NCBI GenBank assembly: GCA_910585995.1
Contig: CAJUGG010000063.1
Location: forward strand, 1 to 43,494
Length of the DNA: 43,494 nt
From: an uncultured Lachnospiraceae bacterium
GTDB lineage: Bacteria > Bacillota > Clostridia > Lachnospirales > Lachnospiraceae
Direction: 5' to 3'
In this document: piece by piece, positions 15,718 to 24,470 of the stretch
How positions within the stretch are numbered: position 1 is the stretch's first letter
Layout of the letters: every line of letters starts with the position of its first letter
The notes under the pieces: model-generated
The model's database searches: none
Seen by the model: the letters and a program-made list of their open reading frames with translations, nothing else
What the model was told of the DNA's origin: nothing
Program-made: the position numbers and the translations under genes

Positions 15718-17469
15718 CTATTCTACATCGAGCAGAGCAGACAGGTTTTCTTCTCCAGTACGTACCTTGACGACTTTATCCACCTGGTAGACGAAGATCT
15801 TGCCGTCGCCGATATGGCCGGTGTAGAGGGCTTTCTTGGCAGTCTCGATGACGAGATCCACAGGCAGATTGCCCACGATGACTTCTACTTTGACCTTGGG
15901 CAGAAGAGTGGCGTCGAGTTCCACGCCACGGTATCTCTCTCCGGCACCTTTCTGGATGCCGCAGCCCATCACCTGTGTGACGGTCATGCCGGTAACACCG
16001 ATCTCGTTCATAGCTTTTCTGAGGACATCATAGCGGGACAGGCGGGAGATGATGGAGACTTTGTAGATGCCGGTTGCTGATACGGCTGGAGTTTCCACCA
16101 CTTTTATGGAAGCTGCCTTTTGTGCATCGGATGCTGTTACATAATCATCATTTCCAAGATCAGTATTCTCGTTGACTTCCATGGTCATAGTGTTGGCGAT
16201 ATCCATAATGCTGAAACCTGCATAGGCGGACGGAAGTCCATGCTCGGTGGCGTCGAGTCCGATGATCTCTTCCTGCTCAGAGACACGTAGCCCGACGGTT
16301 GCTTTGATCACCAGAAAAGCGATCGTAATGGTGACAGTCGTCCAGGCGATCACTGCGAACATGCCCACCAGCTGAATCCCCAGAAGGGAGAAACCGCCGC
16401 CATAGAACAGTCCGATGTAGGTATCGTTGCCAGGGGCGCTCGTTGTGGCAAAAAGACCGACGGCGATGGTTCCCCAGATCCCGTTGAGACAGTGGACGGC
16501 TACAGCACCTACCGGGTCATCAATATGCAGGATGTGGTCTAACAGCCAGACACCAAAGACCACTAAAAGTCCTGATACGATGCCTACTGCGATGGCGCCA
16601 AAGCAGTCGGTGACATCACAAGGAGCAGTGATGCCCACAAGCCCGGCCAGGGAGGCATTGAGGCACATCGAGACATCGGGTTTGCCATATCTTACCCAGG
16701 TAAAGACCATACATACAACCGTGGCGATGGCAGGGGCAACCGTGGTGGTTAAGAAGATGGAGCCTAACTGTTCCACACTGGTGGCTGCGGCGCCGTTAAA
16801 ACCATACCAGCCAAGCCAGAGGATAAATACGCCTAAGCATCCAAGCGGCAGGTTGTGTCCAGGAAAAGCGTTGACTTTCACAATATTTCCGCTCTTGTCT
16901 TTTTCAAATTTTCCAATCCTGGGTCCTAAGATCTTAGCACCGATCAGTGCAGAGATACCGCCCACCATATGGATGGCACAGGAACCGGCGAAATCGTGAA
17001 AGCCCATGGAAGCCAGCCAGCCTCCGCCCCAGATCCAGTGTGCCTCGATGGGATAGATCAGCGCAGAGATCACACCAGAATAGATACAATAGGATAAAAA
17101 TTTGGTCCGTTCTGCCATGGCACCAGATACAATAGTTGCTGTGGTGGCACAAAATACCAAGTTAAACACAAAATTGGACCAGTCAAAATCCGAATAGCTG
17201 GTAAAGATATCAAATCCAGGCTTTCCAATCAGCCCCATAAGATCCTCACCAAGCAGCAGGCTAAAGCCGATCAGGATAAATACAATTGTACCAATGCAGA
17301 AATCCATCAGATTTTTCATCAGGATATTGCCAGAGTTTTTTGCTCTGGTAAAACCAGCCTCCACCATGGCAAATCCTGCCTGCATCCAGAACACCAGTGC
17401 GGCTCCGATCAGGAACCAGACAGCAAACAACTGTCCGTTTACGGCACTCATCATTTCTTCTGTCATCAT
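15718..17469 (-). CDS. amt: Ammonium transporter fused to a P-II regulatory domain
   Basis: A 583-aa fusion. Residues about 8-410 are an Amt channel with roughly 11 membrane segments: WMQAGFAMVEAGFTRAKN, TATIVSGAMAERTKF, GSCAIHMVGGISALIGA, HCLNGIWGTIAVGLF. After a linker of about 50 residues, 465-583 is a complete P-II (GlnB/GlnK) fold: IGVTGMTVTQV, LLPKVKVEVIV, TGHIGDGKIFVYQVD (B-loop) and RTGEENLSAL. P-II normally plugs Amt in response to 2-oxoglutarate and ATP/ADP, so the fusion carries its own gate. The T-loop reads YRGVEL; the Tyr uridylylated in enteric P-II (RGAEY) is Leu. GGAGG lies upstream of the ATG at 17469. Confidence 0.95.
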   Translation of the reverse strand: MMTEEMMSAVNGQLFAVWFLIGAALVFWMQAGFAMVEAGFTRAKNSGNILMKNLMDFCIGTIVFILIGFSLLLGEDLMGLIGKPGFDIFTSYSDFDWSNFVFNLVFCATTATIVSGAMAERTKFLSYCIYSGVISALIYPIEAHWIWGGGWLASMGFHDFAGSCAIHMVGGISALIGAKILGPRIGKFEKDKSGNIVKVNAFPGHNLPLGCLGVFILWLGWYGFNGAAATSVEQLGSIFLTTTVAPAIATVVCMVFTWVRYGKPDVSMCLNASLAGLVGITAPCDVTDCFGAIAVGIVSGLLVVFGVWLLDHILHIDDPVGAVAVHCLNGIWGTIAVGLFATTSAPGNDTYIGLFYGGGFSLLGIQLVGMFAVIAWTTVTITIAFLVIKATVGLRVSEQEEIIGLDATEHGLPSAYAGFSIMDIANTMTMEVNENTDLGNDDYVTASDAQKAASIKVVETPAVSATGIYKVSIISRLSRYDVLRKAMNEIGVTGMTVTQVMGCGIQKGAGERYRGVELDATLLPKVKVEVIVGNLPVDLVIETAKKALYTGHIGDGKIFVYQVDKVVKVRTGEENLSALLDVE

Positions 17470-17504
17470 AATTTCCTCCTCTTCTCAAACATTTCGTTTG
17501 CAGA

Positions 17505-17551
17505 ACAAAAAAAGGAGATACTGATGAGTCGTGCTCATCAATATCTCCTTT
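17505..17551 (-). terminator. Terminator hairpin in the amt leader (possible attenuator)
   Basis: On the minus strand a stem of about 17 bp with one mismatch (AAGGAGATA...TATCTCCTT, inner TGATGAG...CTCATCA) is followed by seven T. It lies between the amt promoter and the amt start, so most transcripts should stop unless antiterminated. It cannot belong to the upstream gene without crossing tRNA-Pro antisense and the promoter. Confidence 0.72.
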
Positions 17552-17563
17552 GATACGCCTCTT

Positions 17564-17591
17564 ATTATAGCGTCCCTTTTTGAAATGTCAA
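17564..17591 (-). promoter_or_regulatory. Promoter of amt
   Basis: Minus strand TTGACA, 16 bases, TATAAT: near-perfect sigma-A promoter. The start point would fall at about 17557, right before the leader hairpin. Confidence 0.8.
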
Positions 17592-17630
17592 TCCTATATT
17601 TCGATTTTTTGAAATTTTGGAATTGAGGTA

Positions 17631-17659
17631 TTGCATTTTGGATATGAATGGGGTATAAT
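17631..17659 (+). promoter_or_regulatory. Promoter of tRNA-Pro
   Basis: TTGCAT, 17 bases, TATAAT, ending 12 bp before the tRNA. Confidence 0.75.
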
Positions 17660-17671
17660 AACTAGCGTTAT

Positions 17672-17746
17672 CGGGGTATGGCTCAGTTTGGCTAGAGCGC
17701 ACGGCTGGGGGCCGTGAGGTCGCAGGTTCGAATCCTGTTACCCCGA
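17672..17746 (+). tRNA. tRNA-Pro (GGG)
   Basis: Cloverleaf visible: acceptor CGGGGTA pairs TACCCCG, D-arm GGCTCAGTTTGGCTAGAGC, anticodon stem CACGG/CCGTG with loop CTGGGGG (anticodon GGG), and T-arm GCAGG TTCGAAT CCTGT. The discriminator is A; CCA is not encoded. A short T run follows. Confidence 0.95.
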
Positions 17747-17757
17747 TTTTTCTGTGT

Positions 17758-18735
17758 CTACATATTCTCAATCGCTTTTCTGAAATAATTTAATCTGCCT
17801 TTGACCATATCTGCGCTTGCAGTACCGCTGCCGTTACAGAATGGCAGATATTCGTCGTTGGTATCATAAGTCTCGATAAAATGATGCACCCAATCCAGAT
17901 ATTTCTGCACATCTCTTTGCTCTTTGATCACCTGATACATCCCAAAGCAGACCATAGGAATGGAAGTCTGTTTGATCTTGGTCCTTTCAGGGAAGGATTC
18001 ATCTAACCTGTCCAGAGCAGTCCGTAACGTCTCGATGTTGTCCATATGGATATGGTCGTTGTAGTATTCCACAAACGCGTCGATATCTTTAGAACGGAAG
18101 GAACCAAAGTCGTATTCGGGACTCATCTCAGTGAGCATCAGAATCTCTCTGACCAGATCGCGGTCTAAATCTTTTTTGGCCTGTGTCTTGGTGATAATCT
18201 TCTTGAAGAACGGATGTTCGGTCAGAGAATAGATCAGGCTGCTGGCCTCATCGGATTCTTTGACGACTCGAAGCTGTCCGTTTGACAGCGCTTTTCCAGC
18301 ATTTTGTCTGCGGAACATCTCACGCACGTCTTTTTCTGTGCAGTCTGTCAGCTCATACAACTGAAGCTCACAGGATTTGATCGCATCCTGTGTCTCTTCA
18401 TCCAGACGGCTGAATTTTTTCCCTGCAATCTCTTTTTCTTCGTCGTTGATAATGACAGGTTCAAGCGTCTTAGAGAGCGCAAATCCATCTGTCAGATAAT
18501 CCCGTACGGTGGACAGTCTCTGTACGCCATCGATCACAGACAGCGTGCCGTCTTCCTTGATGGCATAGGTGGGGTTGATCGGATAATGCCTTAACAGACT
18601 GTCAATCAGATCTGATTTTTGTCTGGTATTCCACTGTCCTTCTTTACGCTGTAATTTGTGAGAAAGTAAAATACGACCTTTTGACATGTCTTTGGAAAGG
18701 GCCTGAAGTGTTTTCGTTCTGCAAGTATAATCCAT
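17758..18735 (-). CDS. DUF262 domain protein (ParB/GmrS-like)
   Basis: A 325-aa protein with the DUF262 signature VIDGVQRLSTVRDY (about 68-81), the place of the D-G-Q-x-R-x-x-T motif, and LIDSLLRHYPINPTY before it. DUF262 domains share the ParB/Srx nucleotidase fold and occur in GmrSD type IV restriction enzymes, but no DUF1524 nuclease domain follows here and no partner gene is adjacent. The ATG at 18735 follows GGAGGT by seven bases; a TTG five codons upstream overlaps the ribosome site. A stand-alone nucleotidase or a remnant of a defence gene are both possible. Confidence 0.82.
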   Translation of the reverse strand: MDYTCRTKTLQALSKDMSKGRILLSHKLQRKEGQWNTRQKSDLIDSLLRHYPINPTYAIKEDGTLSVIDGVQRLSTVRDYLTDGFALSKTLEPVIINDEEKEIAGKKFSRLDEETQDAIKSCELQLYELTDCTEKDVREMFRRQNAGKALSNGQLRVVKESDEASSLIYSLTEHPFFKKIITKTQAKKDLDRDLVREILMLTEMSPEYDFGSFRSKDIDAFVEYYNDHIHMDNIETLRTALDRLDESFPERTKIKQTSIPMVCFGMYQVIKEQRDVQKYLDWVHHFIETYDTNDEYLPFCNGSGTASADMVKGRLNYFRKAIENM

Positions 18736-18870
18736 TGTAGTTACCTCCAAATTTTACTATGTTCAGAGTAGCATAATGGATAAAATTTGTAAATATTTCA
18801 AAGATGAAGTTTTCGTTAATTTTTCTGCCAGAAACTGACAAAGGGGCAGTAAAAGATCCAAAATCCTTAC

Positions 18871-18899
18871 TTGTCATCCAGAGAAACTTATATTATAAT
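18871..18899 (+). promoter_or_regulatory. Promoter of lysA-like gene
   Basis: TTGTCA, 17 bases, TATAAT, about 27 bp before the ribosome site. No lysine riboswitch is visible in the short leader. Confidence 0.75.
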
Positions 18900-18932
18900 A
18901 ACTCCGAATTGTGCAGTCAGGAGGAGAGAAAG

Positions 18933-20207
18933 ATGAAAAAAGTACCATTTGTTACCAAAGCACAGATCGAAGAGATTGTAAAGACATATCCAACTCCTTT
19001 TCACATCTATGATGAAAAGGGAATCCGTGAAAATGCAAAAGCATTATATGAAGCATTTTCCTGGAATCAGGGCTACAAAGAGTATTTTGCAGTGAAGGCG
19101 ACACCGAATCCATTTTTGATGCAGATCTTAAAGGAATATGGCTGCGGAAGTGATTGTTCTTCCATGGCAGAATTGGTACTGTCAAAAGCGGCGGGCATCA
19201 CAGGACATGATATTATGTTTTCCTCCAATGATACGCCTTTGGAGGAGTTTGCATATTGTGAGAAATTAGGTGGAATTATCAATTTGGATGATATCACACA
19301 TATTGAGGCAGTGGAAAAATCGGTGGGATATCTGCCGAAGACCATGAGCTGCCGTTACAATCCAGGCGGATATTTTAAGATGAGCAATGGGATCATGGAC
19401 AATCCTGGAGATTCTAAATATGGGATGACAGAGGAACAGATCACAGAAGCCTTTCAGATAATGAAGGAAAAAGGCGTGGAAAATTTTGGAATTCATGCTT
19501 TTTTGGCGAGCAATACGGTGACAAATGAGTATTATCCGTTGCTTTCAAAGGTGTTGTTTGAGCTGGCGGTGAGGTTAAAAGAGAAGACGGGGGCGAAGAT
19601 AACATTTATCAATCTGTCAGGAGGGATTGGGATTCCTTATGCGCCGGAGCAGGAGCCGAATGATATACGGGTGATTGGAGAGGGCGTGAGAAAGGTGTAT
19701 GAGGAGGTCTTAGTGCCGGCAGGTATGGGGGATGTGGCGATCTATACGGAGCTGGGGCGCTATATGATGGGGCCTTATGGGGCACTGGTGACGCAGGCGA
19801 TTCATGAGAAACATATCCACAAGGAGTATATTGGGACGGATGCTTGTGCGGCGAATCTGATGAGGCCTGCGATCTATGGGGCGTATCATCATATTACGGT
19901 GCTGGGCAAGGAGGAAGAGCCTTGTGAGTATACGTATGATGTGACGGGGTCACTTTGTGAAAATTGTGACAAATTTGCGGTGGACAGGAAGCTGCCTAAA
20001 ATCGAAAAAGGGGATTATCTTTTTATCCATGATGCGGGGGCGCATGGACACTCGATGGGGTATAACTATAATGGGAAGTTAAGGTCGGCGGAGTTGCTTC
20101 TGAAAGAAAATGGGGAAGTGCAGCTGATTCGCAGAGCGGAGACTCTGAAAGACTATTTCGCGACATTTGACTGTTTCCCCATAGGGGAGGGGTTGGCCGC
20201 ATTGTAA
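18933..20207 (+). CDS. lysA: Diaminopimelate decarboxylase-like PLP enzyme
   Basis: Fold-type III PLP decarboxylase, 424 aa; expected to convert meso-diaminopimelate to lysine. Lys55 in FAVKATPNP is the cofactor lysine; CGSDCSSMAELVLSKAAG, NLSGGIGIPY, TELGRYMMGPYG and the C-terminal GSLCENCDKFA and HDAGAHGHSMGYNYNG follow the family order. CEN-C-D replaces the commoner CES-x-D. GGAGGAGAG precedes the ATG at 18933. Carboxynorspermidine or other basic amino-acid decarboxylase is the main alternative. By eye, codon choice becomes richer in G-ending codons after about 19,540. Confidence 0.88.
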   Translation: MKKVPFVTKAQIEEIVKTYPTPFHIYDEKGIRENAKALYEAFSWNQGYKEYFAVKATPNPFLMQILKEYGCGSDCSSMAELVLSKAAGITGHDIMFSSNDTPLEEFAYCEKLGGIINLDDITHIEAVEKSVGYLPKTMSCRYNPGGYFKMSNGIMDNPGDSKYGMTEEQITEAFQIMKEKGVENFGIHAFLASNTVTNEYYPLLSKVLFELAVRLKEKTGAKITFINLSGGIGIPYAPEQEPNDIRVIGEGVRKVYEEVLVPAGMGDVAIYTELGRYMMGPYGALVTQAIHEKHIHKEYIGTDACAANLMRPAIYGAYHHITVLGKEEEPCEYTYDVTGSLCENCDKFAVDRKLPKIEKGDYLFIHDAGAHGHSMGYNYNGKLRSAELLLKENGEVQLIRRAETLKDYFATFDCFPIGEGLAAL

Positions 20208-20226
20208 GGCTTTGAGAGGCGAGGGG

Positions 20227-20425
20227 GCGTGGACCTGCCGCGATCAAGGCCCTCCTGGAACGACAAATGTCTGCATAGAGTGTATCGGACAGTGTGGCTA
20301 TTTTGTTCGCCTCATTCGGACACAAGTGTCCGTTTGCGGCGTACAAAGTAACCACACTGTCCGCTCCAATCTACACAGCACTATTTGTGCGTTCCAGAAG
20401 GACCTTGATCGCGGCAGGTCCACGC
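20227..20425. repeat. Long hairpin repeat, family 1, copy A
   Basis: A 199-bp element folding on itself. Outer arms of about 34 bp (20227 onward with 20425 backward) pair with only G-U differences. Inside is a conserved asymmetric core shared with copy B at 25264: TCTGCATAGAGTGTATCGGA on one side and CCGCTCCAATCTACACAGCA on the other, then a further stem and an apical GGACAC/GTGTCC hairpin. The arms differ completely between copies yet pair in both, which is what selection on structure would give. No coding potential. Confidence 0.75.
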
Positions 20426-20497
20426 TTCACTGCGACGTTACCTTACACCGCGGAGACAATAATTAATAATAAAGAATGGCATGGAGCCTAGAAATCA

Positions 20498-20665
20498 GTC
20501 CGATAGGGGGCGATGTTCCTGGAAGACACATTGGGCGGCGCCGGCATTTATGTCCTTTAGGGTACTTAGCGAGCGAAAGCGGAACGCGCAGTCGCGAGCT
20601 TAGTACCGCTGCTGCCGTCCATTAAGCGAGAGCGGTGTCTGGAAGGAACATCGCCCCTGTCGGAC
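20498..20665. repeat. Long hairpin element, family 2
   Basis: A 168-bp element with imperfect 31-bp arms (GTCCGATAGGGGGCGATG... against its complement ending CCCCTGTCGGAC). An inner stem GGTACTTAGC/GCTTAGTACC encloses GC-rich hairpins, followed by GCTGCTGCCGTCC and ATTAAGCGAGA. It is unrelated in sequence to family 1, but has the same plan of unique outer arms around a structured core. Together with copy A it fills the 542-bp gap between lysA and tRNA-Leu; no gene is visible there. Confidence 0.6.
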
Positions 20666-20749
20666 GTCGCTTGTATCGACTTTTTATGTATCCGAAAAAT
20701 TTTGCTTGCATTTTCCAAAGAAGTGTGATAATCTATAGGAGTTGAAGAC

Positions 20750-20832
20750 GCAGGAGTGGCGGAATGGCAGACGCATCAGACTCAAAATCTGACGTAGGTG
20801 ACTATGTGTGGGTTCAAGTCCCATCTCCTGCA
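20750..20832 (+). tRNA. tRNA-Leu (CAA)
   Basis: Acceptor GCAGGAG pairs CTCCTGC; anticodon stem TCAGA/TCTGA with loop CTCAAAA (anticodon CAA); long variable arm GTAGGTGACTATGTG; T-arm GTGGG TTCAAGT CCCAT. The discriminator is A, CCA is not encoded. A TTGCAT, 17 bases, TAATCT stands upstream (20706-20734). Confidence 0.95.
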
Positions 20833-20837
20833 TGATG

Positions 20838-20866
20838 AAAGCCTCGATTGGTCGGGGCTTTTTTTG
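20838..20866 (+). terminator. Terminator after tRNA-Leu
   Basis: AGCCTCG pairs CGGGGCT (one G-U) around a short loop, followed by seven T. Confidence 0.85.
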
Positions 20867-20930
20867 CGCCTTGCAATCCCTTTTCTTATTCGTTATAATG
20901 GGGATAAAAGGTAGATGGTAGGTGTGGGGT

Positions 20931-21254
20931 ATGAACTGTAAGGAGACACAGAGGCTTTTGGTTCCTTATATTAATGGGGAGCTGGAGGTAAGGGAAGAGG
21001 AAGAGTTTGTGCGTCATGTGAGGCATTGTGCGGAGTGTTATGAGGAGCTGGAGGTCTATGCTACGGTGTTTGCAGGGATTCGGCAGTTAGATGGGGCAGA
21101 GGACTTGATTGATTATCGGACGCTGGTGGAGGATTATCTGGAAAATTCGGAGGAGGATGGACTGGATGAGCATTTTTTGGGAACTTATACGTTTTTAATG
21201 AAGATGGCGGCGACGGTGGTTTTGTTTTATATGATTGTGAGGTGTTTTTTTTAG
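20931..21254 (+). CDS. zf-HC2 membrane protein (anti-sigma-factor-like)
   Basis: A 107-aa protein. The N-terminal zinc-binding HC2 motif (NCKETQRLLVPYINGELEV, then HVRHCAECYEEL) is typical of anti-sigma factors; an acidic stretch follows, then one C-terminal membrane helix (about 88-105). ATG at 20931 chosen since it begins at the HC2 domain; an upstream GTG adds three residues. No sigma-factor gene is adjacent; it ends 1 bp before polA, so it is co-transcribed with it. Target unknown. Confidence 0.82.
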   Translation: MNCKETQRLLVPYINGELEVREEEEFVRHVRHCAECYEELEVYATVFAGIRQLDGAEDLIDYRTLVEDYLENSEEDGLDEHFLGTYTFLMKMAATVVLFYMIVRCFF

Positions 21255-21255
21255 A

Positions 21256-23856
21256 ATGAGTGAGAAGATTGTTCTGATTGATGGTCATAGTATTATTCAT
21301 CGGGCATTTTATGGGGTGCCGGATCTGACGAATGCCGAGGGGCTGCATACGAATGGGATCTTTGGGTTTTTGAATATTATGTTTCGGATTTTGGATGAGG
21401 AAAAACCGGATTATCTGGCGGTGGCTTTTGATCTGACGGCGCCTACGTTTCGTCATGAGATGTATGAGGCGTATAAGGGGACGAGAAAGCCGATGCCGGA
21501 GGAGCTTCGGGAGCAGGTTCCGGTGATGAAGGAAGTGCTGAAGGCTATGGGGATTCCGATCTTGCAGCTGGAAGGGTATGAGGCGGATGACTTGTTGGGG
21601 ACGGTGGCGAAGAAGAGTGAGGCGGACGGGCTTTCGGTGGTGGTGGTGTCGGGGGATAAGGATCTTCTGCAGATTGCTACGGACCGGATTATGATACGGA
21701 TGCCTAAGACGCAAAAGGGCGTCACAAAGATAGAGAATTATTATGCGGAGGATGTGAAGGCGGATTATCAGGTGACGCCTACGCAGATTATTGAACTGAA
21801 GGCGCTGATGGGGGATTCTTCGGATAATATTCCGGGAGTGCCGGGGATTGGAGAGAAGGGAGCGACGAATCTGATCACGGCGTATGGGGATATTGAGTGT
21901 GCATATGCCCATGTGGATGAGATTAAGCCGAAGAGGGCGCAGGAAGCTCTTAGGAATCATTATGATCTGGCGGTGATGAGTAAGAAGCTGGCTACGATCT
22001 GTGTGACGGCTCCGGTTGCGCTTGATTTGAAGAAGGCGAAGCTTACGGATCCTTATACGCCGGAGGCTTATGAGTGGTGCCGGAGATTGAATTTTAAGAA
22101 ATATATGGAGCGGTTTGAGAAGAAGGGTGAGGCGACTAAGCTTCCGGAGCCGGAAGCGACAAGGCTTGTGGAGCGTACGCAGATGGAGGAGGTCTTTGCG
22201 CGGGCAAAAGGGCTGGAAAAAGTGGCTTTTGAGCTGGACAGGGTGAAAAAAGAGGGCGGACTGACGCTTACTTTGGATATTTCGGGCTATTCTATGACAA
22301 CCGAAGAGAGTGAGATGGGGATTTCTTTGGCGCTGTCGGAGACGGAGTGTTATTATCTGGCGGCGGAGGAAGAAAAGGAGATCACAGAGGAGTATCTGAA
22401 GTCACAGCTTTTACAGGTCGTGGAACAGGTGCCGTTTTGCGCGGTATCGGATGTCAAGCGGCTGCTGCATTATCTGGATATTTCTAAAAAGGAACATTTG
22501 TTCGATATAGAGATTGCGGCGTATCTGTTAAATCCTCTTTTGAGTGATTATGGTCATGAGGATCTGACAAAGCCATATGGGGCGCTGACAACGTATCGAA
22601 GGGCGATGGAGCTGCTTCCGAGACTGGAAAAGACGGGCATGAAAAAGCTGTTTGATGAGATTGAGATGCCGCTGGTGTATGTATTGTATGATATGGAGCA
22701 GGAAGGAATCCGGGTACATGCGAAGGAGTTAAAGGCGTATGGAGAGGCTTTGGTGGGCCGGATTGAGGAGCTGGAGCGTCAGATTCATCAGGCTGCCGGA
22801 GAGGAATTTAACATCTTATCTCCTAAACAATTGGGAGTGATTTTATTTGAAAAGATGGGGATGACGGGCGGCAAGAAGACGAAGACGGGATATTCAACTT
22901 CTGCGGAGGTGCTGGACAAGCTGGCAGCGGAGCATCAGATTGTAAAGGATATCCTGGAATACCGCCAGCTGACCAAATTAAAATCCACGTATGCGGATGG
23001 GCTTTCGTCCTGTGTCCGGGAGGATGGGCGGATTCACAGCCGTTTTAACCAGACGATTACGGCTACGGGAAGGATCAGCAGTACGGAGCCGAACCTTCAG
23101 AATATTCCGGTGCGCATGGAGCTTGGGAGAATGATACGTAAGGTATTTGTCCCTAAGGATGGTTTTCTCTTTGTGGATGCGGATTATTCTCAGATCGAGC
23201 TTCGGGTGCTGGCACATATGTCCAAGGATCAGAAATTGATCGAAGCATATCAGCAGGCAGAGGATATTCACAGGATTACGGCTTCTCAGGTCTTTCATGT
23301 GCCTTTTGAGGAGGTGACGCCTCTGCAGAGGCGCAATGCCAAGGCGGTGAATTTTGGGATTGTGTATGGGATCAGTTCGTTTGGGCTGTCACAGGATTTG
23401 AGTATCTCCAAGACGGAGGCGAAGGAGTATATTGACCGGTATTTTGAGACGTATCCGGGTATTAAGGTGTTTTTAGATGACCTGGTGGAGCGGGCGAAGA
23501 TCCAGGGGTATGTGACTACGATGTATGGCAGGCGCAGACCGATACCGGAGCTGAAGTCATCGAATTTTGCGCAACGTTCGTTTGGCGAGCGGGTGGCGAT
23601 GAACTCTCCGATACAGGGGACGGCGGCAGATATTATTAAGATTGCCATGATCCGGGTGCATGACCGTCTGAGAGAAGAGGGACTTCGTTCTCGGCTGATC
23701 TTGCAGGTGCATGATGAACTGCTGATTGAGACGGCGATTGAGGAAGCAGAACAGGTGGAGCAGATCCTGAAGGAAGAGATGCAGCAGGCGGCCCAGTTGG
23801 ATGTTCCGTTGGAGATTGATATGCACAGGGGCGAGAACTGGTATGAGGCGAAATAA
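21256..23856 (+). CDS. polA: DNA polymerase I
   Basis: An 866-aa family A polymerase for gap filling and Okazaki-fragment processing. The 5'-3' nuclease domain (1 to about 290) has IDGHSIIHRAFYG, YEADDLLGT, VVVSGDKDLLQ and GDSSDNIPGVPGIGEKGA. The middle domain (about 310-480) lacks recognisable proofreading exonuclease acids, as in many Firmicutes. The polymerase domain has TGRISSTEPNLQNIPVR, DADYSQIELRVLAH (motif A), RRNAKAVNFGIVYG (motif B) and QVHDELLIE (motif C). It starts one base after the zf-HC2 stop and overlaps coaE by one base. Confidence 0.97.
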   Translation: MSEKIVLIDGHSIIHRAFYGVPDLTNAEGLHTNGIFGFLNIMFRILDEEKPDYLAVAFDLTAPTFRHEMYEAYKGTRKPMPEELREQVPVMKEVLKAMGIPILQLEGYEADDLLGTVAKKSEADGLSVVVVSGDKDLLQIATDRIMIRMPKTQKGVTKIENYYAEDVKADYQVTPTQIIELKALMGDSSDNIPGVPGIGEKGATNLITAYGDIECAYAHVDEIKPKRAQEALRNHYDLAVMSKKLATICVTAPVALDLKKAKLTDPYTPEAYEWCRRLNFKKYMERFEKKGEATKLPEPEATRLVERTQMEEVFARAKGLEKVAFELDRVKKEGGLTLTLDISGYSMTTEESEMGISLALSETECYYLAAEEEKEITEEYLKSQLLQVVEQVPFCAVSDVKRLLHYLDISKKEHLFDIEIAAYLLNPLLSDYGHEDLTKPYGALTTYRRAMELLPRLEKTGMKKLFDEIEMPLVYVLYDMEQEGIRVHAKELKAYGEALVGRIEELERQIHQAAGEEFNILSPKQLGVILFEKMGMTGGKKTKTGYSTSAEVLDKLAAEHQIVKDILEYRQLTKLKSTYADGLSSCVREDGRIHSRFNQTITATGRISSTEPNLQNIPVRMELGRMIRKVFVPKDGFLFVDADYSQIELRVLAHMSKDQKLIEAYQQAEDIHRITASQVFHVPFEEVTPLQRRNAKAVNFGIVYGISSFGLSQDLSISKTEAKEYIDRYFETYPGIKVFLDDLVERAKIQGYVTTMYGRRRPIPELKSSNFAQRSFGERVAMNSPIQGTAADIIKIAMIRVHDRLREEGLRSRLILQVHDELLIETAIEEAEQVEQILKEEMQQAAQLDVPLEIDMHRGENWYEAK

Positions 23857-24470
23857 TGGGTGATAATCTGAAGATCATAGGAGTGACAGGAGGAATCGGG
23901 GCGGGCAAGAGTACGGTGCTCGCCTGGCTGCATGAGCGGTATCGGGCGAAAGTGCTTGAGGCGGACCGGATCGGCCATGAGGTGATGGAGCCGGGGACAG
24001 CGGTATATCGGCGGATTGTGGAACTGTATGGAACTTCGATACTGACAGAGGATCAGAAGATCGACCGCGGATCTTTAGGAGCGATTGTCTTTTCGGACCA
24101 GGAGAAGCTTAAGAAGCTGAATGGGGTGATTCATCCGGCTGTTAAGGAAGAGATCTTAAGACGGATTGATAAGGCCCGCGAAGAGAAAGAGACATATGTG
24201 GTTGTGGAGGCTGCTTTATTTCTGGAAGAAAATTATGATGCGTTTTGTGATGAGACGTGGTATATTTATACGAATGAGGAGACAAGGGCAAAGAGGCTAA
24301 AGGAGTCGAGAGGCTATACGAAGGAGCGGATTGCTCAGATCTTTGCGAACCAGAAGCGGCATGAGGAGTTTTTGAGCCGGTGTGAAGTGGTGATTGACAA
24401 TAATGGGACGCCGGATGAGACGCGTCAGCAAATTGACAGAAGGATGAAAAAAGCAGATGAGATTATGTAG
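23856..24470 (+). CDS. coaE: Dephospho-CoA kinase
   Basis: A 204-aa kinase for the last step of CoA synthesis. P-loop GVTGGIGAGKST (about 9-20), AD-R motif EADRIGHEVM, FSDQEKLKKLNGVIHP, and VVVEAALFLEENYD. The TAATG overlap with polA couples translation; the polA-coaE order is common in Firmicutes. Confidence 0.96.
   Translation: MGDNLKIIGVTGGIGAGKSTVLAWLHERYRAKVLEADRIGHEVMEPGTAVYRRIVELYGTSILTEDQKIDRGSLGAIVFSDQEKLKKLNGVIHPAVKEEILRRIDKAREEKETYVVVEAALFLEENYDAFCDETWYIYTNEETRAKRLKESRGYTKERIAQIFANQKRHEEFLSRCEVVIDNNGTPDETRQQIDRRMKKADEIM

Noticed and set aside
17513..17551. ANTAR-type dual hairpin in the amt leader
   Set aside because: Only one hairpin is present and its loop (CACGA) does not fit the A1/G4 hexaloop pattern.
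21061..21960. Long reverse-strand open frame opposite polA (299 aa)
   Set aside because: Arg/His/Pro-rich product typical of an antisense shadow; it overlaps well-conserved polA coding sequence and has no ribosome site.
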